Shown: positions 7,612 through 16,831, numbered from the stretch's first letter. The stretch is DNA of 20,314 nucleotides from JAQICB01 sp046482735 (GCA_046482735.1 JAWOEL010000031.1:1-20314), one strand, 5' to 3'. A program made the numbers and translations. The notes: generated by a model from the letters alone, not told the origin.

Positions 7612-8547
7612 TTACTGAAATTTCCTATCGTTTTCTGTAACTATTCTAATTTGATAAGGATCATCTTTTGGTGATGGTAAGGATGTTGAACGTATCCATG
7701 GATTCATTATGCGTACCATTTTATAGTTAGAATGCACCTTTTTTGCAAATTGAGTTACATCGGAAATAGCTGTGTCAATTGTATATGTTGTGTATTCCGG
7801 CATGTGATATTTTTCATCGGGATTAAGAAAATAACCATATTTTTCCGGATTTTCTATAATTAGTTTAAGTGCTAAAATGCGAAAAACATATCGTCCGGTT
7901 TGAGAGTTTGTATGTAAATCGTAAAATGAATCAATTTCTTGATAATCTAATTGTTTTGATAATCCGAACATCCCAACATTATATGAAGCTGCAGCAAGAG
8001 CCCACGATCCAAATCTGATATAGGCTTTTTGAAAATATTTGCATGCTGCTTCGGTAGATTTTTCAATGTCATAGCGTTCATCAATATACCTATTTACGGT
8101 TAAATCATATTCCAAAGCTGTTTTTTTTAAAAACTGCCAATACCCCGTTGCTCCGGCAGGAGAAACATCCTGAAGAAATCCACTTTCTGCAAGAGCAAGA
8201 TATTTAAAATCTGTTGGAATGTTATTTTTTTCTAATACATGTTCAATTATCGGAAAATACCGGCCAACTTTTTTGAAAAACATTGTGGTTTGCGATTGCC
8301 AATACACATTTACCAGTAATTCTCGTTCTAAACTTTCTCGTATGTCAAAGTTATGTACAGGTACAGGTTCGTTAAAAAGTTTAATAGTATCGGGGATATA
8401 TAATTGTTTAATTTCTATAGTATATGGAGTAGAAGCAGGTGGTTTCTGTGGTTGTTTTTCTTCCGAGAAATTAACGAAAAACATACAGGTGAAACTGATA
8501 ATTATAAGTACAAGTAAAATTAAAATGTTTTTATGTTGTATTTTCAT
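7612..8547 (-). CDS. Membrane-anchored lytic transglycosylase (MltD/SLT type, GH23)
   Basis: A 311-aa protein. An N-terminal hydrophobic segment (about 8-26) anchors or exports it; a Cys at 21 could be a lipidation site, but the context is not a good lipobox. The SLT domain shows LALAESGFLQDVSPAGATGY with catalytic E121, then WQFLKKTA, and later FGSWALAAASYNVGMFGL, all standard for GH23 transglycosylases that cleave peptidoglycan with formation of 1,6-anhydroMurNAc. No LysM repeats follow; the C-terminus (about 255-311) is short and ends in NDRKFQ. The ATG at 8547 is preferred to a TTG at 8560-8562 that touches the stop of the previous gene. It lies in the polysaccharide gene run, 16 bases after the phosphoglycosyltransferase, which suggests a role in opening the wall for envelope assembly (inference). 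Confidence 0.9.
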   Translation of the reverse strand: MKIQHKNILILLVLIIISFTCMFFVNFSEEKQPQKPPASTPYTIEIKQLYIPDTIKLFNEPVPVHNFDIRESLERELLVNVYWQSQTTMFFKKVGRYFPIIEHVLEKNNIPTDFKYLALAESGFLQDVSPAGATGYWQFLKKTALEYDLTVNRYIDERYDIEKSTEAACKYFQKAYIRFGSWALAAASYNVGMFGLSKQLDYQEIDSFYDLHTNSQTGRYVFRILALKLIIENPEKYGYFLNPDEKYHMPEYTTYTIDTAISDVTQFAKKVHSNYKMVRIMNPWIRSTSLPSPKDDPYQIRIVTENDRKFQ

Positions 8548-8563
8548 AAATGAGTTGTTCAAG

Positions 8564-9616
8564 TTATTTTGGTTTTACAATTTGTGATATTATATAAAAA
8601 GATACTAATACAATACCAATAAAAAGAAGAAAAATTAAATAATAATTAATGTGTATAGAAATTGTGGTACATGCTATAATATAAAAAACTATAGCATTTG
8701 TTACCAGTGAAATAGCAATAAATAAACGTGCTACAGATTTTTCGGAAAACCCAAGATATACCAAATTGTGAGTTGTATGGTATTTATCACCTATAAATGG
8801 TGATTTTCCTTTAGCTAAACGGTTCACAAAAACTATGGTTGTATCTATTAATGGTAAAAGAAATGATAACCCTATTAAAATAAAACTTTCATAATTTATG
8901 CCAATAATTGATGGTGCATTCCAAATATATTGAATACTGTATATTGCTAAAATTATTCCGAGGAATTGGCTCCCATTATCACCCATATACATTTTTGAAG
9001 GGTGCCAATTCCAAAATAAATATACTATAAGGCTGGGGATAATTGCACCTATAATTAATAAATCGAGCATATGTTGACTGGTAAACAGAATAATGCTAAA
9101 TATACTGAGCAGAATAATGGTAGATACAGAACCGGTAATAGCATCCATGTTGTCTAGCATATTTATTGAATTCATAATACCAATTACCCATGCATAGGTT
9201 AAGAGATAATTTATAATAATATTGTCGGATGTTTCTATATAAACATTACAATAAATAAGAATTGTTGCACAGATGATTTGTACGAGAAACTTTTTGAGAG
9301 GTCCTTGATTTTGTAAATCATCGAGGAGTCCCATAAAAAATGATAAACTTACGCAGGCTAATAATGCAAAAATATAATAATTGGTACTGTTATGAAAATC
9401 TATAGAAATAAGTGCAGTTATAAAAGCAATCAAAAAACTTATGTAAAAAACAATACCGCCAAAAATTGGTTTTGATTGAGAGGCCCAGCGTTCGCTGTTT
9501 ACATTTTTCTTTTTTAAAATTTGAAATATATTATTGTTGTGTAATAGAAATTTAAAACAAAAAAAACTACATATTGTTGACAAACTCACAACTATACCAA
9601 GAATAATTATATTCAT
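8564..9616 (-). CDS. Polyprenyl-phosphate glycosyl-1-phosphate transferase (MraY/WecA/TagO family)
   Basis: A 350-aa polytopic membrane protein, almost entirely hydrophobic segments. Family motifs in order: GLLDD (96-100), NSINMLDNMDAITG (149-162) and MGDNGSQFLG (211-220), then HTTHNLVYLGFSEK, the counterpart of the histidine motif. Enzymes of this family move a sugar-1-phosphate from a UDP-sugar onto undecaprenyl phosphate and so start O-antigen, enterobacterial-common-antigen or teichoic-type polymers. The start codon at 9616 overlaps the Wzc stop as TAATG, a tight translational coupling. The coupling with wza/wzc-like genes points to initiation of the exopolysaccharide or capsule handled by them; the sugar cannot be deduced. 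Confidence 0.92.
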   Translation of the reverse strand: MNIIILGIVVSLSTICSFFCFKFLLHNNNIFQILKKKNVNSERWASQSKPIFGGIVFYISFLIAFITALISIDFHNSTNYYIFALLACVSLSFFMGLLDDLQNQGPLKKFLVQIICATILIYCNVYIETSDNIIINYLLTYAWVIGIMNSINMLDNMDAITGSVSTIILLSIFSIILFTSQHMLDLLIIGAIIPSLIVYLFWNWHPSKMYMGDNGSQFLGIILAIYSIQYIWNAPSIIGINYESFILIGLSFLLPLIDTTIVFVNRLAKGKSPFIGDKYHTTHNLVYLGFSEKSVARLFIAISLVTNAIVFYIIACTTISIHINYYLIFLLFIGIVLVSFYIISQIVKPK

Positions 9617-12045
9617 TATTTTTTCCGAATTAATGTATGGAACCAATTTTTATTATCTTCATCATAAGTGTCTTCGTATGAATAATAGCCATAGCCAAAT
9701 CCATACCCATATCCATGTCCGTAATTACTATACCCATAGCCTTTATATCCATAGCCGTATTTGGACGTAACAATTTCAACAGCATTTAGTGCTATTGAAA
9801 TATTTTTAATGCTTTTTTCTTCAAATAAATAATTTACGTTGTTTATAAAATTTCGTTTAGAATAATTTGCTCTGGTAATGTATATTGGTAAATCAGCTCG
9901 TTTAAAACTATAGATAGCGTCGGAAACAATGCCGATAGGAGGAGTATCTATGATAATAATATCATATTCTTCCTTTAATATTTTGAGTAAATCATCAAAT
10001 CTTTGTGAATTTGATAATTCTGCCGGGTTAGGAGGTGGAGGTCCGGATGTGATTACATCAAAGTTTTCAAATTCAGTTTTTATAATACAATCTTTATACT
10101 CATTTTTTCCTATTAATATAGTACTTAGCCCTTTTCTGTTTGATGAATTAAATGTTAAATGAATTTTTGGTTTTCGCAAATCTAAATCTAATACAATAAC
10201 GCGTTTTCCGCTTAATGCAAATACACCACCTAAATTTATTGCTATAAATGTTTTTCCTTCACCGGAAATTGTAGATGTTACAGCAAGTATTTTTTTTGAG
10301 GAATTTTCAATTTCTAAAAATTCTAAATTAGAACGAAGTGTTCTAAATGCCTCTGTAATAACAGAATTTGGTATGTTTTCGACAATAAAACGATTTATGG
10401 TATTGCTTTTTTTAGAAATTGGAATAACTCCTGTTATCGGTACTTTTGTATATTTGCTAATATCATTAATAGACATAATGTTGTTATACAGCATATAACG
10501 TATAAGTGTGAGGATGAGAACGGCGAGTAAAAATAAAATAGACGCTATAAAAATAACATCTGTTTTGATTGGTGATATAGGTTTGTTAGGTGTATTTGAT
10601 TTTTGCAAAATGAGATTATTCGTTACGTGTCCGGCTTTTGAAATCATGTATTCTGCTCGCTTGGATATTAATTGATTATAAAAGTTCTGATGTACAGAAT
10701 GAATACGCTTTAGTTTGGTTAATTCTATTTCATTGAATTCATTTACGTCAACATCTTCCTGCATATTACCATATGCTTCAATTTCAGAATGAATACGCTT
10801 ATTTGTGATTTCAATAAACTCTTGTAATAATTTTTTTTGTTCGGCTATTTGTTCATCAATTATTTTTACTTTATGGTTATCTTCTGTTACATTGAGTAGT
10901 AGCTTTTTTCGTTCTTCCTGTAATTGTCGTATACCATTCAGAAAATTCAAAATCATACTTTGCGAATTGTTGCCCGAAAGTATAGAAATAAGTTGTATAG
11001 TATTAAAGTCTTCTCCGGAATCTATTTTGTCATTTACTTTTTGAAGAGATGAAAGTTGATTCTGATATTTTGAAATTTCTTTGGAACCTTGTAAAAAATC
11101 AGAAGCAATTGTTGATTCTTTTGTCTGAAAGATACTTCCTGAAATATTATTTTCTTTTTTAAATTGTTGTAATTTTTTCTCTGATTCATCCAATCGTTTA
11201 TATACAATGTCCAGTTGTTCTTCAATAAACGATAATATATTTTCCGCTCGTTGTTGTTTTTTTTCAATATTATAATCTAAAAAATCTTCACTAATAGTGT
11301 TAACAATATCAGAACTTTTTTGAGCATTATTACCGGAATAATATATTTTTATCGTATTAGCTTGTTGGCTTAATATAGAAACACGTAAACCCGAAAAATG
11401 TTCTCTAAACGCTGTGTTTTCGTCGTATATAGTAAAATAGAGTTTATTATTGGTTTGTTTAGATTGTTCTAGTTCAAAATGTTTTGGATGAGTAATGTTT
11501 ATATATATTTCACCACCAAAAAAATCTGTCCAGGTGTTTGGTGTAATAGAATCTTTTATTATGGTACCATTTTCATGTTTTATAAGTAAATAATTCCCAG
11601 TATCATCATATTCTATATATAATTTGGAATTTTTATGGGCAGAAGGGAAGTTTTTTGTTTCTATAAAAAACGGCGATTTATTGTATAGTTCGCTTGTTAA
11701 AAATTTTCCTTCGATATAATAGCTCGTATATAAATTTAATTTTTGAAGTGTTCGTTTTAAAAATTCACGAGAACGAATAAGTTCGATTAAGTTGGTTATG
11801 GATGTGTTACCATAAATGTTTTCAATTTTCATAAAGTTGTTATTCTGTTCTTCATTAATTTGAATAACAGAATATGCTTGATATACTGGTGGTGTATAGC
11901 GAAGATATAAGATGGTTCCAATAATTGTTAAGATTCCAAAAATTATATAATATAGTATATTCTTTTTTATGACATGTGTAAGTTTTGACATGTCAAATGA
12001 ATCATTAAAAACGGGTATTTTTCGTATATTGTTGTAATTATTCAT
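9616..12045 (-). CDS. Wzc-like polysaccharide co-polymerase / bacterial tyrosine autokinase
   Basis: An 809-aa inner-membrane protein. TM1 lies at about 31-51 and TM2 at about 497-520, flanking a periplasmic Wzz domain with long coiled-coil helices rich in Glu, Lys and Gln (about 255-480). The cytoplasmic BY-kinase has Walker A SGEGKT (about 592-597), Walker A' LDLDLRKP and Walker B IIIIDTPP (about 700). The C-terminal tail is extraordinary: 13 tyrosines in residues 763-794, mostly as Gly-Tyr pairs. In this family the tail tyrosines are phosphorylated in trans between subunits, and phosphorylation cycles control polymer length and export. The gene abuts wza (stop TAA directly followed by ATG) and overlaps the next gene by one base. 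The call is firm; the polymer is unknown. Confidence 0.95.
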   Translation of the reverse strand: MNNYNNIRKIPVFNDSFDMSKLTHVIKKNILYYIIFGILTIIGTILYLRYTPPVYQAYSVIQINEEQNNNFMKIENIYGNTSITNLIELIRSREFLKRTLQKLNLYTSYYIEGKFLTSELYNKSPFFIETKNFPSAHKNSKLYIEYDDTGNYLLIKHENGTIIKDSITPNTWTDFFGGEIYINITHPKHFELEQSKQTNNKLYFTIYDENTAFREHFSGLRVSILSQQANTIKIYYSGNNAQKSSDIVNTISEDFLDYNIEKKQQRAENILSFIEEQLDIVYKRLDESEKKLQQFKKENNISGSIFQTKESTIASDFLQGSKEISKYQNQLSSLQKVNDKIDSGEDFNTIQLISILSGNNSQSMILNFLNGIRQLQEERKKLLLNVTEDNHKVKIIDEQIAEQKKLLQEFIEITNKRIHSEIEAYGNMQEDVDVNEFNEIELTKLKRIHSVHQNFYNQLISKRAEYMISKAGHVTNNLILQKSNTPNKPISPIKTDVIFIASILFLLAVLILTLIRYMLYNNIMSINDISKYTKVPITGVIPISKKSNTINRFIVENIPNSVITEAFRTLRSNLEFLEIENSSKKILAVTSTISGEGKTFIAINLGGVFALSGKRVIVLDLDLRKPKIHLTFNSSNRKGLSTILIGKNEYKDCIIKTEFENFDVITSGPPPPNPAELSNSQRFDDLLKILKEEYDIIIIDTPPIGIVSDAIYSFKRADLPIYITRANYSKRNFINNVNYLFEEKSIKNISIALNAVEIVTSKYGYGYKGYGYSNYGHGYGYGFGYGYYSYEDTYDEDNKNWFHTLIRKK

Positions 12046-12801
12046 TTAATTAAACACACTAAAAATTAATACACTTGTTGATGCTAATACTAAATAAGGT
12101 TGTATTTCCGTAATAACTTTGAGAATATATTGTGGACGTGAATCTACATAAATAATATCGTTAGCTTCCAACACAAAATTAGCTTTTTTAAATTCTTCCA
12201 AACTTCGAATATTGAAATTGTATATTTTCGGATTTTTATTGTTTCCCCTGATTAATTTTATTTTATAGGCTTTACTATTTTCTGTTAACCCACCTGCTTC
12301 TGCAATAGCATCGAGCAGGGTAATGCCATCTTCAGGAACTTGTATTGTCATTCCCTTAGTACCTTCGTCAAAAAAAAGAATAATATTTCTGTTGGTAATG
12401 TATATTTTTATAAATGGATTTTGGTAATATTTACCCAATTCTTTTTCTAAGTATACTTCGGCAGAATCTTTGGGCATGCCACCTAGTTTTACCAGTCCTA
12501 ATGTGGGTAATTTAACAGTGCTGTCTGTTCGCACCATATAGGTCATGTTTCCGCCTCCGGTTTTTGTAGTATAGTTATTAGTTGTTACTTTTTGGTTTGA
12601 TTCGAGTAAATCACTCCCGTTATTGGTATACATTTGTATTTGTAATTGGTCATATGGTTGTATAATGGTGGTTTTTTGGTCATTCTCAAAATTCATGTAT
12701 TGAAAATCGGGCTCTGTTTCGAACATGGTGGTTGGATTCAGAATTTTACAGGAATTTGTAAAAAGAATAATTATTAACCCAATACTTAATAAAACCTTCA
12801 T
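12046..12801 (-). CDS. Wza-like outer-membrane polysaccharide export lipoprotein
   Basis: A 251-aa protein with a lipoprotein-type leader (hydrophobic residues 3-14, then FTNSC with Cys18). A polysaccharide-export (Poly_export/SLBB) region follows: QPYDQLQIQMYTNNG, then VKLPTLGLVKLGG, and an SLBB-like LLDAIAEAGGLTENSKAYKI segment. The C-terminus (about 230-251) is hydrophobic (YLVLASTSVLIFSVF), as in the helix that crosses the outer membrane in Wza relatives. It should form the outer-membrane channel that mates with the Wzc-like protein encoded immediately downstream. It is the first gene of the six-gene run. It is shorter than E. coli Wza (about 380 aa), as is common in Bacteroidetes. Confidence 0.9.
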   Translation of the reverse strand: MKVLLSIGLIIILFTNSCKILNPTTMFETEPDFQYMNFENDQKTTIIQPYDQLQIQMYTNNGSDLLESNQKVTTNNYTTKTGGGNMTYMVRTDSTVKLPTLGLVKLGGMPKDSAEVYLEKELGKYYQNPFIKIYITNRNIILFFDEGTKGMTIQVPEDGITLLDAIAEAGGLTENSKAYKIKLIRGNNKNPKIYNFNIRSLEEFKKANFVLEANDIIYVDSRPQYILKVITEIQPYLVLASTSVLIFSVFN

Positions 12802-12818
12802 TATATTTCTATTTTATA

Positions 12819-12826
12819 CAAAAATA
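12819..12826 (-). promoter_or_regulatory. Possible -7 element of the wza-wzc operon
   Basis: On the minus strand TATTTTTG matches TAnnTTTG, 17 bases upstream of the ATG at 12801. There is no TTTG at 19-23 nt upstream. A second, imperfect element (CATCTTTGC, 12868-12860) lies further up. Which is used cannot be decided from sequence. Confidence 0.35.
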
Positions 12827-12887
12827 ATGATTTTTTTTGTTCTTCACCAGTTATATGGGCAAAGATGTGAGTTTTGTTTGAAAAATA

Positions 12888-12924
12888 AAAAAAGCGACAA
12901 AATATATTTTTTGTCGCTTTTTTG
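12888..12924 (-). terminator. Intrinsic terminator of the GH94 gene
   Basis: A 9-bp GC-containing stem (GCGACAAAA 12895-12903 with TTTTGTCGC 12910-12918) is flanked by six A/T pairs, so a T run exists in both directions. It lies 22 bases past the stop of the minus-strand GH94 gene, its natural client. Confidence 0.85.
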
Positions 12925-12946
12925 TTTCGTATATCTATGTATTTAT

Positions 12947-15358
12947 TTACCCCATTGTAACTTCTACATTTACTTCACCTTGTGTAAAAATGGGGAGTTT
13001 ATTTCCCTCTATTTTTTTACCATTTACTATAATTTCTTTAATTCCATTGGTAACATTATCAGGATTAGAAATAGAAATGATGTATGTAGCTCCACGGAAT
13101 TTACGAGTAACTTTAAGAGTTTCCCATTCAGCAGGAATACATGGGTCAACAATAAGTCCTGTGATAGTTGGTCGTACACCCGCTATCCATTGAGTACCTG
13201 CTATATATGTCCATGAAGATGTACCAGATAACCACGCATTTCTTCCTAAGCCAAATTGAGGATGTTCATCTCCCAAAATATTTTGAGGATAGCAATATGG
13301 TTCAGATTCAAATACATCTAATTGATTATTTTTAGAAGCAGGGTTTATTTGATTGTAGTATTGAAATGCTTTATCACCACGACCGGCAATTGTTTCGGCT
13401 ATCATTACCCACGGATTTGCATGTAAGAAAATACCACCATTTTCTTTTGCCCCCGGAGGATAAGTTGATACACCACCTATTTCAGGATCAAAGCCATTAT
13501 ATCCAGGCCAGCTTAATTTAATACCATTTTGGGTATTTAATTTTTCATTTACAGAATCAAGTGAGGAAATCATACGTTCACCTTCAGAAAATCCGGCAAT
13601 TACCGGCCACGATTGTCCGTTGGTATATATTTTACCTTTTTCATTTTGGTTTGATCCTATAGGTTCTCCATTCGCTCTAAAATATCTAATCCACCATTTA
13701 CCGTCCCAAGCAGTTTCGTTTACTGCTTTCTTCATTTCGTCATAGTAGGTGTTAAGTGTTGCTTTATACTCTTCATCACCAATAGCATCACAAACATCAT
13801 ACATTTCAATAATTGCTTTACCGAATAAGCTGGCATTGAACAATGATTCTGAACCGTTTGCTAAGTTTACTGTGTCGTTCCAGTCTGCAAAACCTAAATG
13901 TGGTAAACCATGTTTGCCTCGGTCATTCCATGTAAAGTTCAAAGCACGTTTTATGTGTTCTAAAACGGTACCTTTTTCTCGTTTTTCAACAGGTACATTC
14001 TTTTCGTAAAATGGAATTTCTTTTTGTAAGAAATCTAAATTACCTGTTTCTTTTAAGTATTGAGAAACTGTTTGAATAATCCATAAATGATCATCACCAT
14101 AATAGTCGGGTAATTCTGGTTCTTCGCGAGAGTCACCTTCGTTTGCTTCCATAGTGGAGGGGAAGAACTGGTGCATGGCAGAACCATTTGGTTTTTGTAC
14201 AGATAATAGTTTTTCTGCTAATTCACGACCTTCTTCCGGCATATGAGAAAGTGCTCCTATAAGGTCTTGTGACGAATCTCTAAATCCGATACCACGAGCT
14301 CCATATCCTAATTGATATAATGAAAGGTACCGCGACCAGTTTTTAGTAGTGTGGCACTGGCGTGGGTTGTGAACATTTATCATTGAGTTAAATGATGGAT
14401 CCGGAGATTCTATATGCATTACTGATAAATAATTTTCCCACCACGTTGCTAAATCAGTAAATGCTTTGTCTACATTAGCAAGATTCCGGTATTTTTCTAT
14501 TTCTTCTTTTCCTTGTGCTACAGACTCTTTTTGTGACAATTGGGTGCAGGTTCGTTCTGTTTGTCCATCAGAAAGTGTTCCTAGTTTTATCATTAATGCA
14601 CCAATATTGTCGCCTCGTAAACATTCGGTATTAGATAATTCTTCGTTTTGTAATGATTTTGGATCTGCAAACGAACCATATTCATTATCACCTAAAAATA
14701 TTTTTCTGTCACCGTCAAAAGAAGAAACTGGACGGTCTGCGGTGATAAGGTTTACGGCAAACTCTTTTTTCATAAAAGCATATTGCTCAAGTACTACGTG
14801 TCCTGAATCTTCTTTGTGAGCATTTAATGTCATGGTTTGAGGCACCCAGTCTGCATTTGTTAATTGTTTTAATGCATCAAAATGTGTAAATTCATATACA
14901 GGAATTACATCTATTTCTAAATCTTTTCCTGATATGTTGGTTACCTGAATATCTTGCAACAGAGTTTGTGAACCTTGAGGAACAAAAATAGTTATTTCAC
15001 TTTTTACGCCATAAGCTTCGACAACCCATTTTGAATACGAAAGACCTACGTGGCATTCGAATTTATCGAGTTCTTTAAGCGTTGGTGTAAAAAACGGTGA
15101 AAATACCGTGTATGTATTGTCTTTGTTTTTAATTCTGATATATACAGTCGATGCTTTAAAATCTGATTGCGGCATCTGAGCTATATATTTTGTAATTCTG
15201 TTAAGAGCCGGGTCGCCTTTACAAATAAGTGAACCACCAGTGTTGTCAACAATACCACCAAAATCAAGAGTACCTACATAGTTTATCCATTTAATAGGTG
15301 TTTTGGGAGTTGTAATGATATACTCCTTTTTTTCGTCATCAAAATATCCAAATTGCAT
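12947..15358 (-). CDS. GH94 glycoside phosphorylase (cellobiose/chitobiose phosphorylase-like)
   Basis: An 803-aa protein, full length for GH94. It begins MQFGYFDDEKKEYIITTPKT, as in cellobiose and N,N'-diacetylchitobiose phosphorylases. The catalytic (alpha/alpha)6 domain shows GARGIGFRDSSQDLIG and DDHLWIIQT, then GFADWNDTVNL, whose first Asp (D492) corresponds to the general acid. KENGGIFLHANPWV, GTSSWTYIAGTQWI (phosphate-binding region) and VDPCIPAEWETLKVTRKFRG follow. There is no signal peptide, so it is cytosolic. These enzymes split beta-linked disaccharides with phosphate to give a sugar 1-phosphate without spending ATP. The usual DWNDC(L/I)NL is DWNDTVNL here, so the substrate should not be assumed to be cellobiose. 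It stands alone with its own promoter-like element and terminator; no transporter or PUL genes adjoin it. Confidence 0.92.
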   Translation of the reverse strand: MQFGYFDDEKKEYIITTPKTPIKWINYVGTLDFGGIVDNTGGSLICKGDPALNRITKYIAQMPQSDFKASTVYIRIKNKDNTYTVFSPFFTPTLKELDKFECHVGLSYSKWVVEAYGVKSEITIFVPQGSQTLLQDIQVTNISGKDLEIDVIPVYEFTHFDALKQLTNADWVPQTMTLNAHKEDSGHVVLEQYAFMKKEFAVNLITADRPVSSFDGDRKIFLGDNEYGSFADPKSLQNEELSNTECLRGDNIGALMIKLGTLSDGQTERTCTQLSQKESVAQGKEEIEKYRNLANVDKAFTDLATWWENYLSVMHIESPDPSFNSMINVHNPRQCHTTKNWSRYLSLYQLGYGARGIGFRDSSQDLIGALSHMPEEGRELAEKLLSVQKPNGSAMHQFFPSTMEANEGDSREEPELPDYYGDDHLWIIQTVSQYLKETGNLDFLQKEIPFYEKNVPVEKREKGTVLEHIKRALNFTWNDRGKHGLPHLGFADWNDTVNLANGSESLFNASLFGKAIIEMYDVCDAIGDEEYKATLNTYYDEMKKAVNETAWDGKWWIRYFRANGEPIGSNQNEKGKIYTNGQSWPVIAGFSEGERMISSLDSVNEKLNTQNGIKLSWPGYNGFDPEIGGVSTYPPGAKENGGIFLHANPWVMIAETIAGRGDKAFQYYNQINPASKNNQLDVFESEPYCYPQNILGDEHPQFGLGRNAWLSGTSSWTYIAGTQWIAGVRPTITGLIVDPCIPAEWETLKVTRKFRGATYIISISNPDNVTNGIKEIIVNGKKIEGNKLPIFTQGEVNVEVTMG

Positions 15359-15415
15359 AAAATAAAATTTTAGTTTATATTTCGTTTACACATTACTATT
15401 GTGCAATGATTTTTA

Positions 15416-15423
15416 CAAAAATA
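15416..15423 (-). promoter_or_regulatory. Possible -7 element of the GH94 gene
   Basis: Minus-strand TATTTTTG, matching TAnnTTTG, 57 bases upstream of the ATG at 15358. No convincing -33 TTTG is present. Confidence 0.35.
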
Positions 15424-15521
15424 ACATCAAATTTTAAATACAGAAGAAAATTACGAATTTTTTTATTATTTATATGGTGTTTTGGGTGAACACGGTATTT
15501 TTATGTATTGTTTTGTGTTGT

Positions 15522-16811
15522 TTACACTAATATACCGCTCATGTTTTCGTTTTTGTTATAGTTTAGTTGAACGGTTACTATAGTATTTCGTATATCATGC
15601 TCAGAAACAATATGTGTGCGAATGTAATTGTCTGTATACCCGCTGTATACATTGTTTTTTTTGGTTTCTATTAAAACCGGTCGTTTTTGGTTGTGAAATT
15701 TTTTGTAAAAGTTATCCTGTATGTTGTGTGCCAAATCATGCAATAGAGCACTTCTTTTATGTTTTTCTTGTGTAGATACTTTAGGGGTAATTTTGAGGGC
15801 TGCTGTGTTTTCTCGTTCTGAATAAGAAAAAACATGTAAGTAGGAGATAGGGAGTGTTTTAATAAAATTATATGTTTCCATAAATAATTCTTCAGTTTCG
15901 CCCGGTGTTCCTACTATTACATCTATACCTATTGCTGCATCGGGCATTAAGTTGTGAATTTCGGTAATTTTTGTCTTGAAAAATTCTTGTGAATATTTTC
16001 GTCGCATTAATTGCAATACTTCATTAGATCCTGATTGAAGGGGAATATGAATATGGGGCATGAATTTTTCGGATTCCTGTACAAATTGTATAATATCAGT
16101 TGATATCAGGTTGGGTTCAATAGATGAAATTCGGTAACGGTTTATTCCTTTTATTGTATCGAGTTCTTGTATTAAGTCTATAAATGTTTCGTTTGTGCTT
16201 TGTCCAAAATCACCTATATTAATACCTGTTAATACAATTTCCTGAATGTTGTAAGTAGCTATTTTTTTTGCTTGTGATATGAGCGATGATATTGGTGCAT
16301 TTCTGCTTTTTCCTCGTGCAAGTGGTATGGTACAGTACGAACAAAAATAATTACAACCGTCTTGTACTTTTAAAAATGAACGTGTACGTGTTTCTAAGGA
16401 ATATGATTCGTGAAATGTATCTATATTTTTTCGTTCACATGTCGATATTATGGGAGAGTTGTGGGTGTGTGTGAGTTTTTCTATATACTGAGGAATGGAA
16501 AACTTATCTGTTGCACTTAATATAAGTGAAACGCCTTGTATTTTTGAAATTTCTTCGGGGTTTAGTTGTGCGTAGCATCCTATAACGATAATATATGCAT
16601 TAGGGTTTCTTTTAAGTGCTGAGCGTATTGCATATCTGCTTTTTTTATTTGCAGCTTGCGTGACGCTACATGTGTTTATAATATAATAATCTGCATATGA
16701 TGTAAAGGGAACTTGAGTATAACCTTTTGAACACATATCTCGGGCTATTGCATCAGTTTCTGAAAAATTGAGCTTACAACCAAGTGTGTGAAAAGCTACT
16801 TTTTGTAACAT
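15522..16811 (-). CDS. mtaB: tRNA (N6-L-threonylcarbamoyladenosine(37)-C2)-methylthiotransferase
   Basis: A 429-aa methylthiotransferase of the MiaB/RimO/MtaB group. The N-terminal UPF0004 domain has its three cluster cysteines at C12 (LGCKLN), C48 (INTCSVT) and in IGCYAQ near residue 80. The radical SAM motif is C-N-Y-F-C-S-Y-C in VQDGCNYFCSYCTIPLARGK, followed by EIVLTGINIGDFG. The GCKLN form and the length fit MtaB, which converts t6A37 to ms2t6A37 in tRNAs decoding ANN codons, rather than MiaB. A C-terminal TRAM-like region (KRPVLIETKKNNVYSGYTDN) is present. It is a single-gene unit with a promoter-like element 20 bases upstream; no clear terminator was seen. Confidence 0.92.
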   Translation of the reverse strand: MLQKVAFHTLGCKLNFSETDAIARDMCSKGYTQVPFTSYADYYIINTCSVTQAANKKSRYAIRSALKRNPNAYIIVIGCYAQLNPEEISKIQGVSLILSATDKFSIPQYIEKLTHTHNSPIISTCERKNIDTFHESYSLETRTRSFLKVQDGCNYFCSYCTIPLARGKSRNAPISSLISQAKKIATYNIQEIVLTGINIGDFGQSTNETFIDLIQELDTIKGINRYRISSIEPNLISTDIIQFVQESEKFMPHIHIPLQSGSNEVLQLMRRKYSQEFFKTKITEIHNLMPDAAIGIDVIVGTPGETEELFMETYNFIKTLPISYLHVFSYSERENTAALKITPKVSTQEKHKRSALLHDLAHNIQDNFYKKFHNQKRPVLIETKKNNVYSGYTDNYIRTHIVSEHDIRNTIVTVQLNYNKNENMSGILV

Positions 16812-16831
16812 ATAGTGAATATTTATTGTTG

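Noticed and set aside
9534..9770. Plus-strand open frame with repeated His/Ile/Tyr
   Set aside because: It is the antisense image of the Gly-Tyr tail of the Wzc-like gene.
12725..13216. Plus-strand 163-codon open frame
   Set aside because: It is antisense to the start of the wza-like gene, the GH94 terminator and the GH94 3' end; the real genes on the other strand have clear family motifs.
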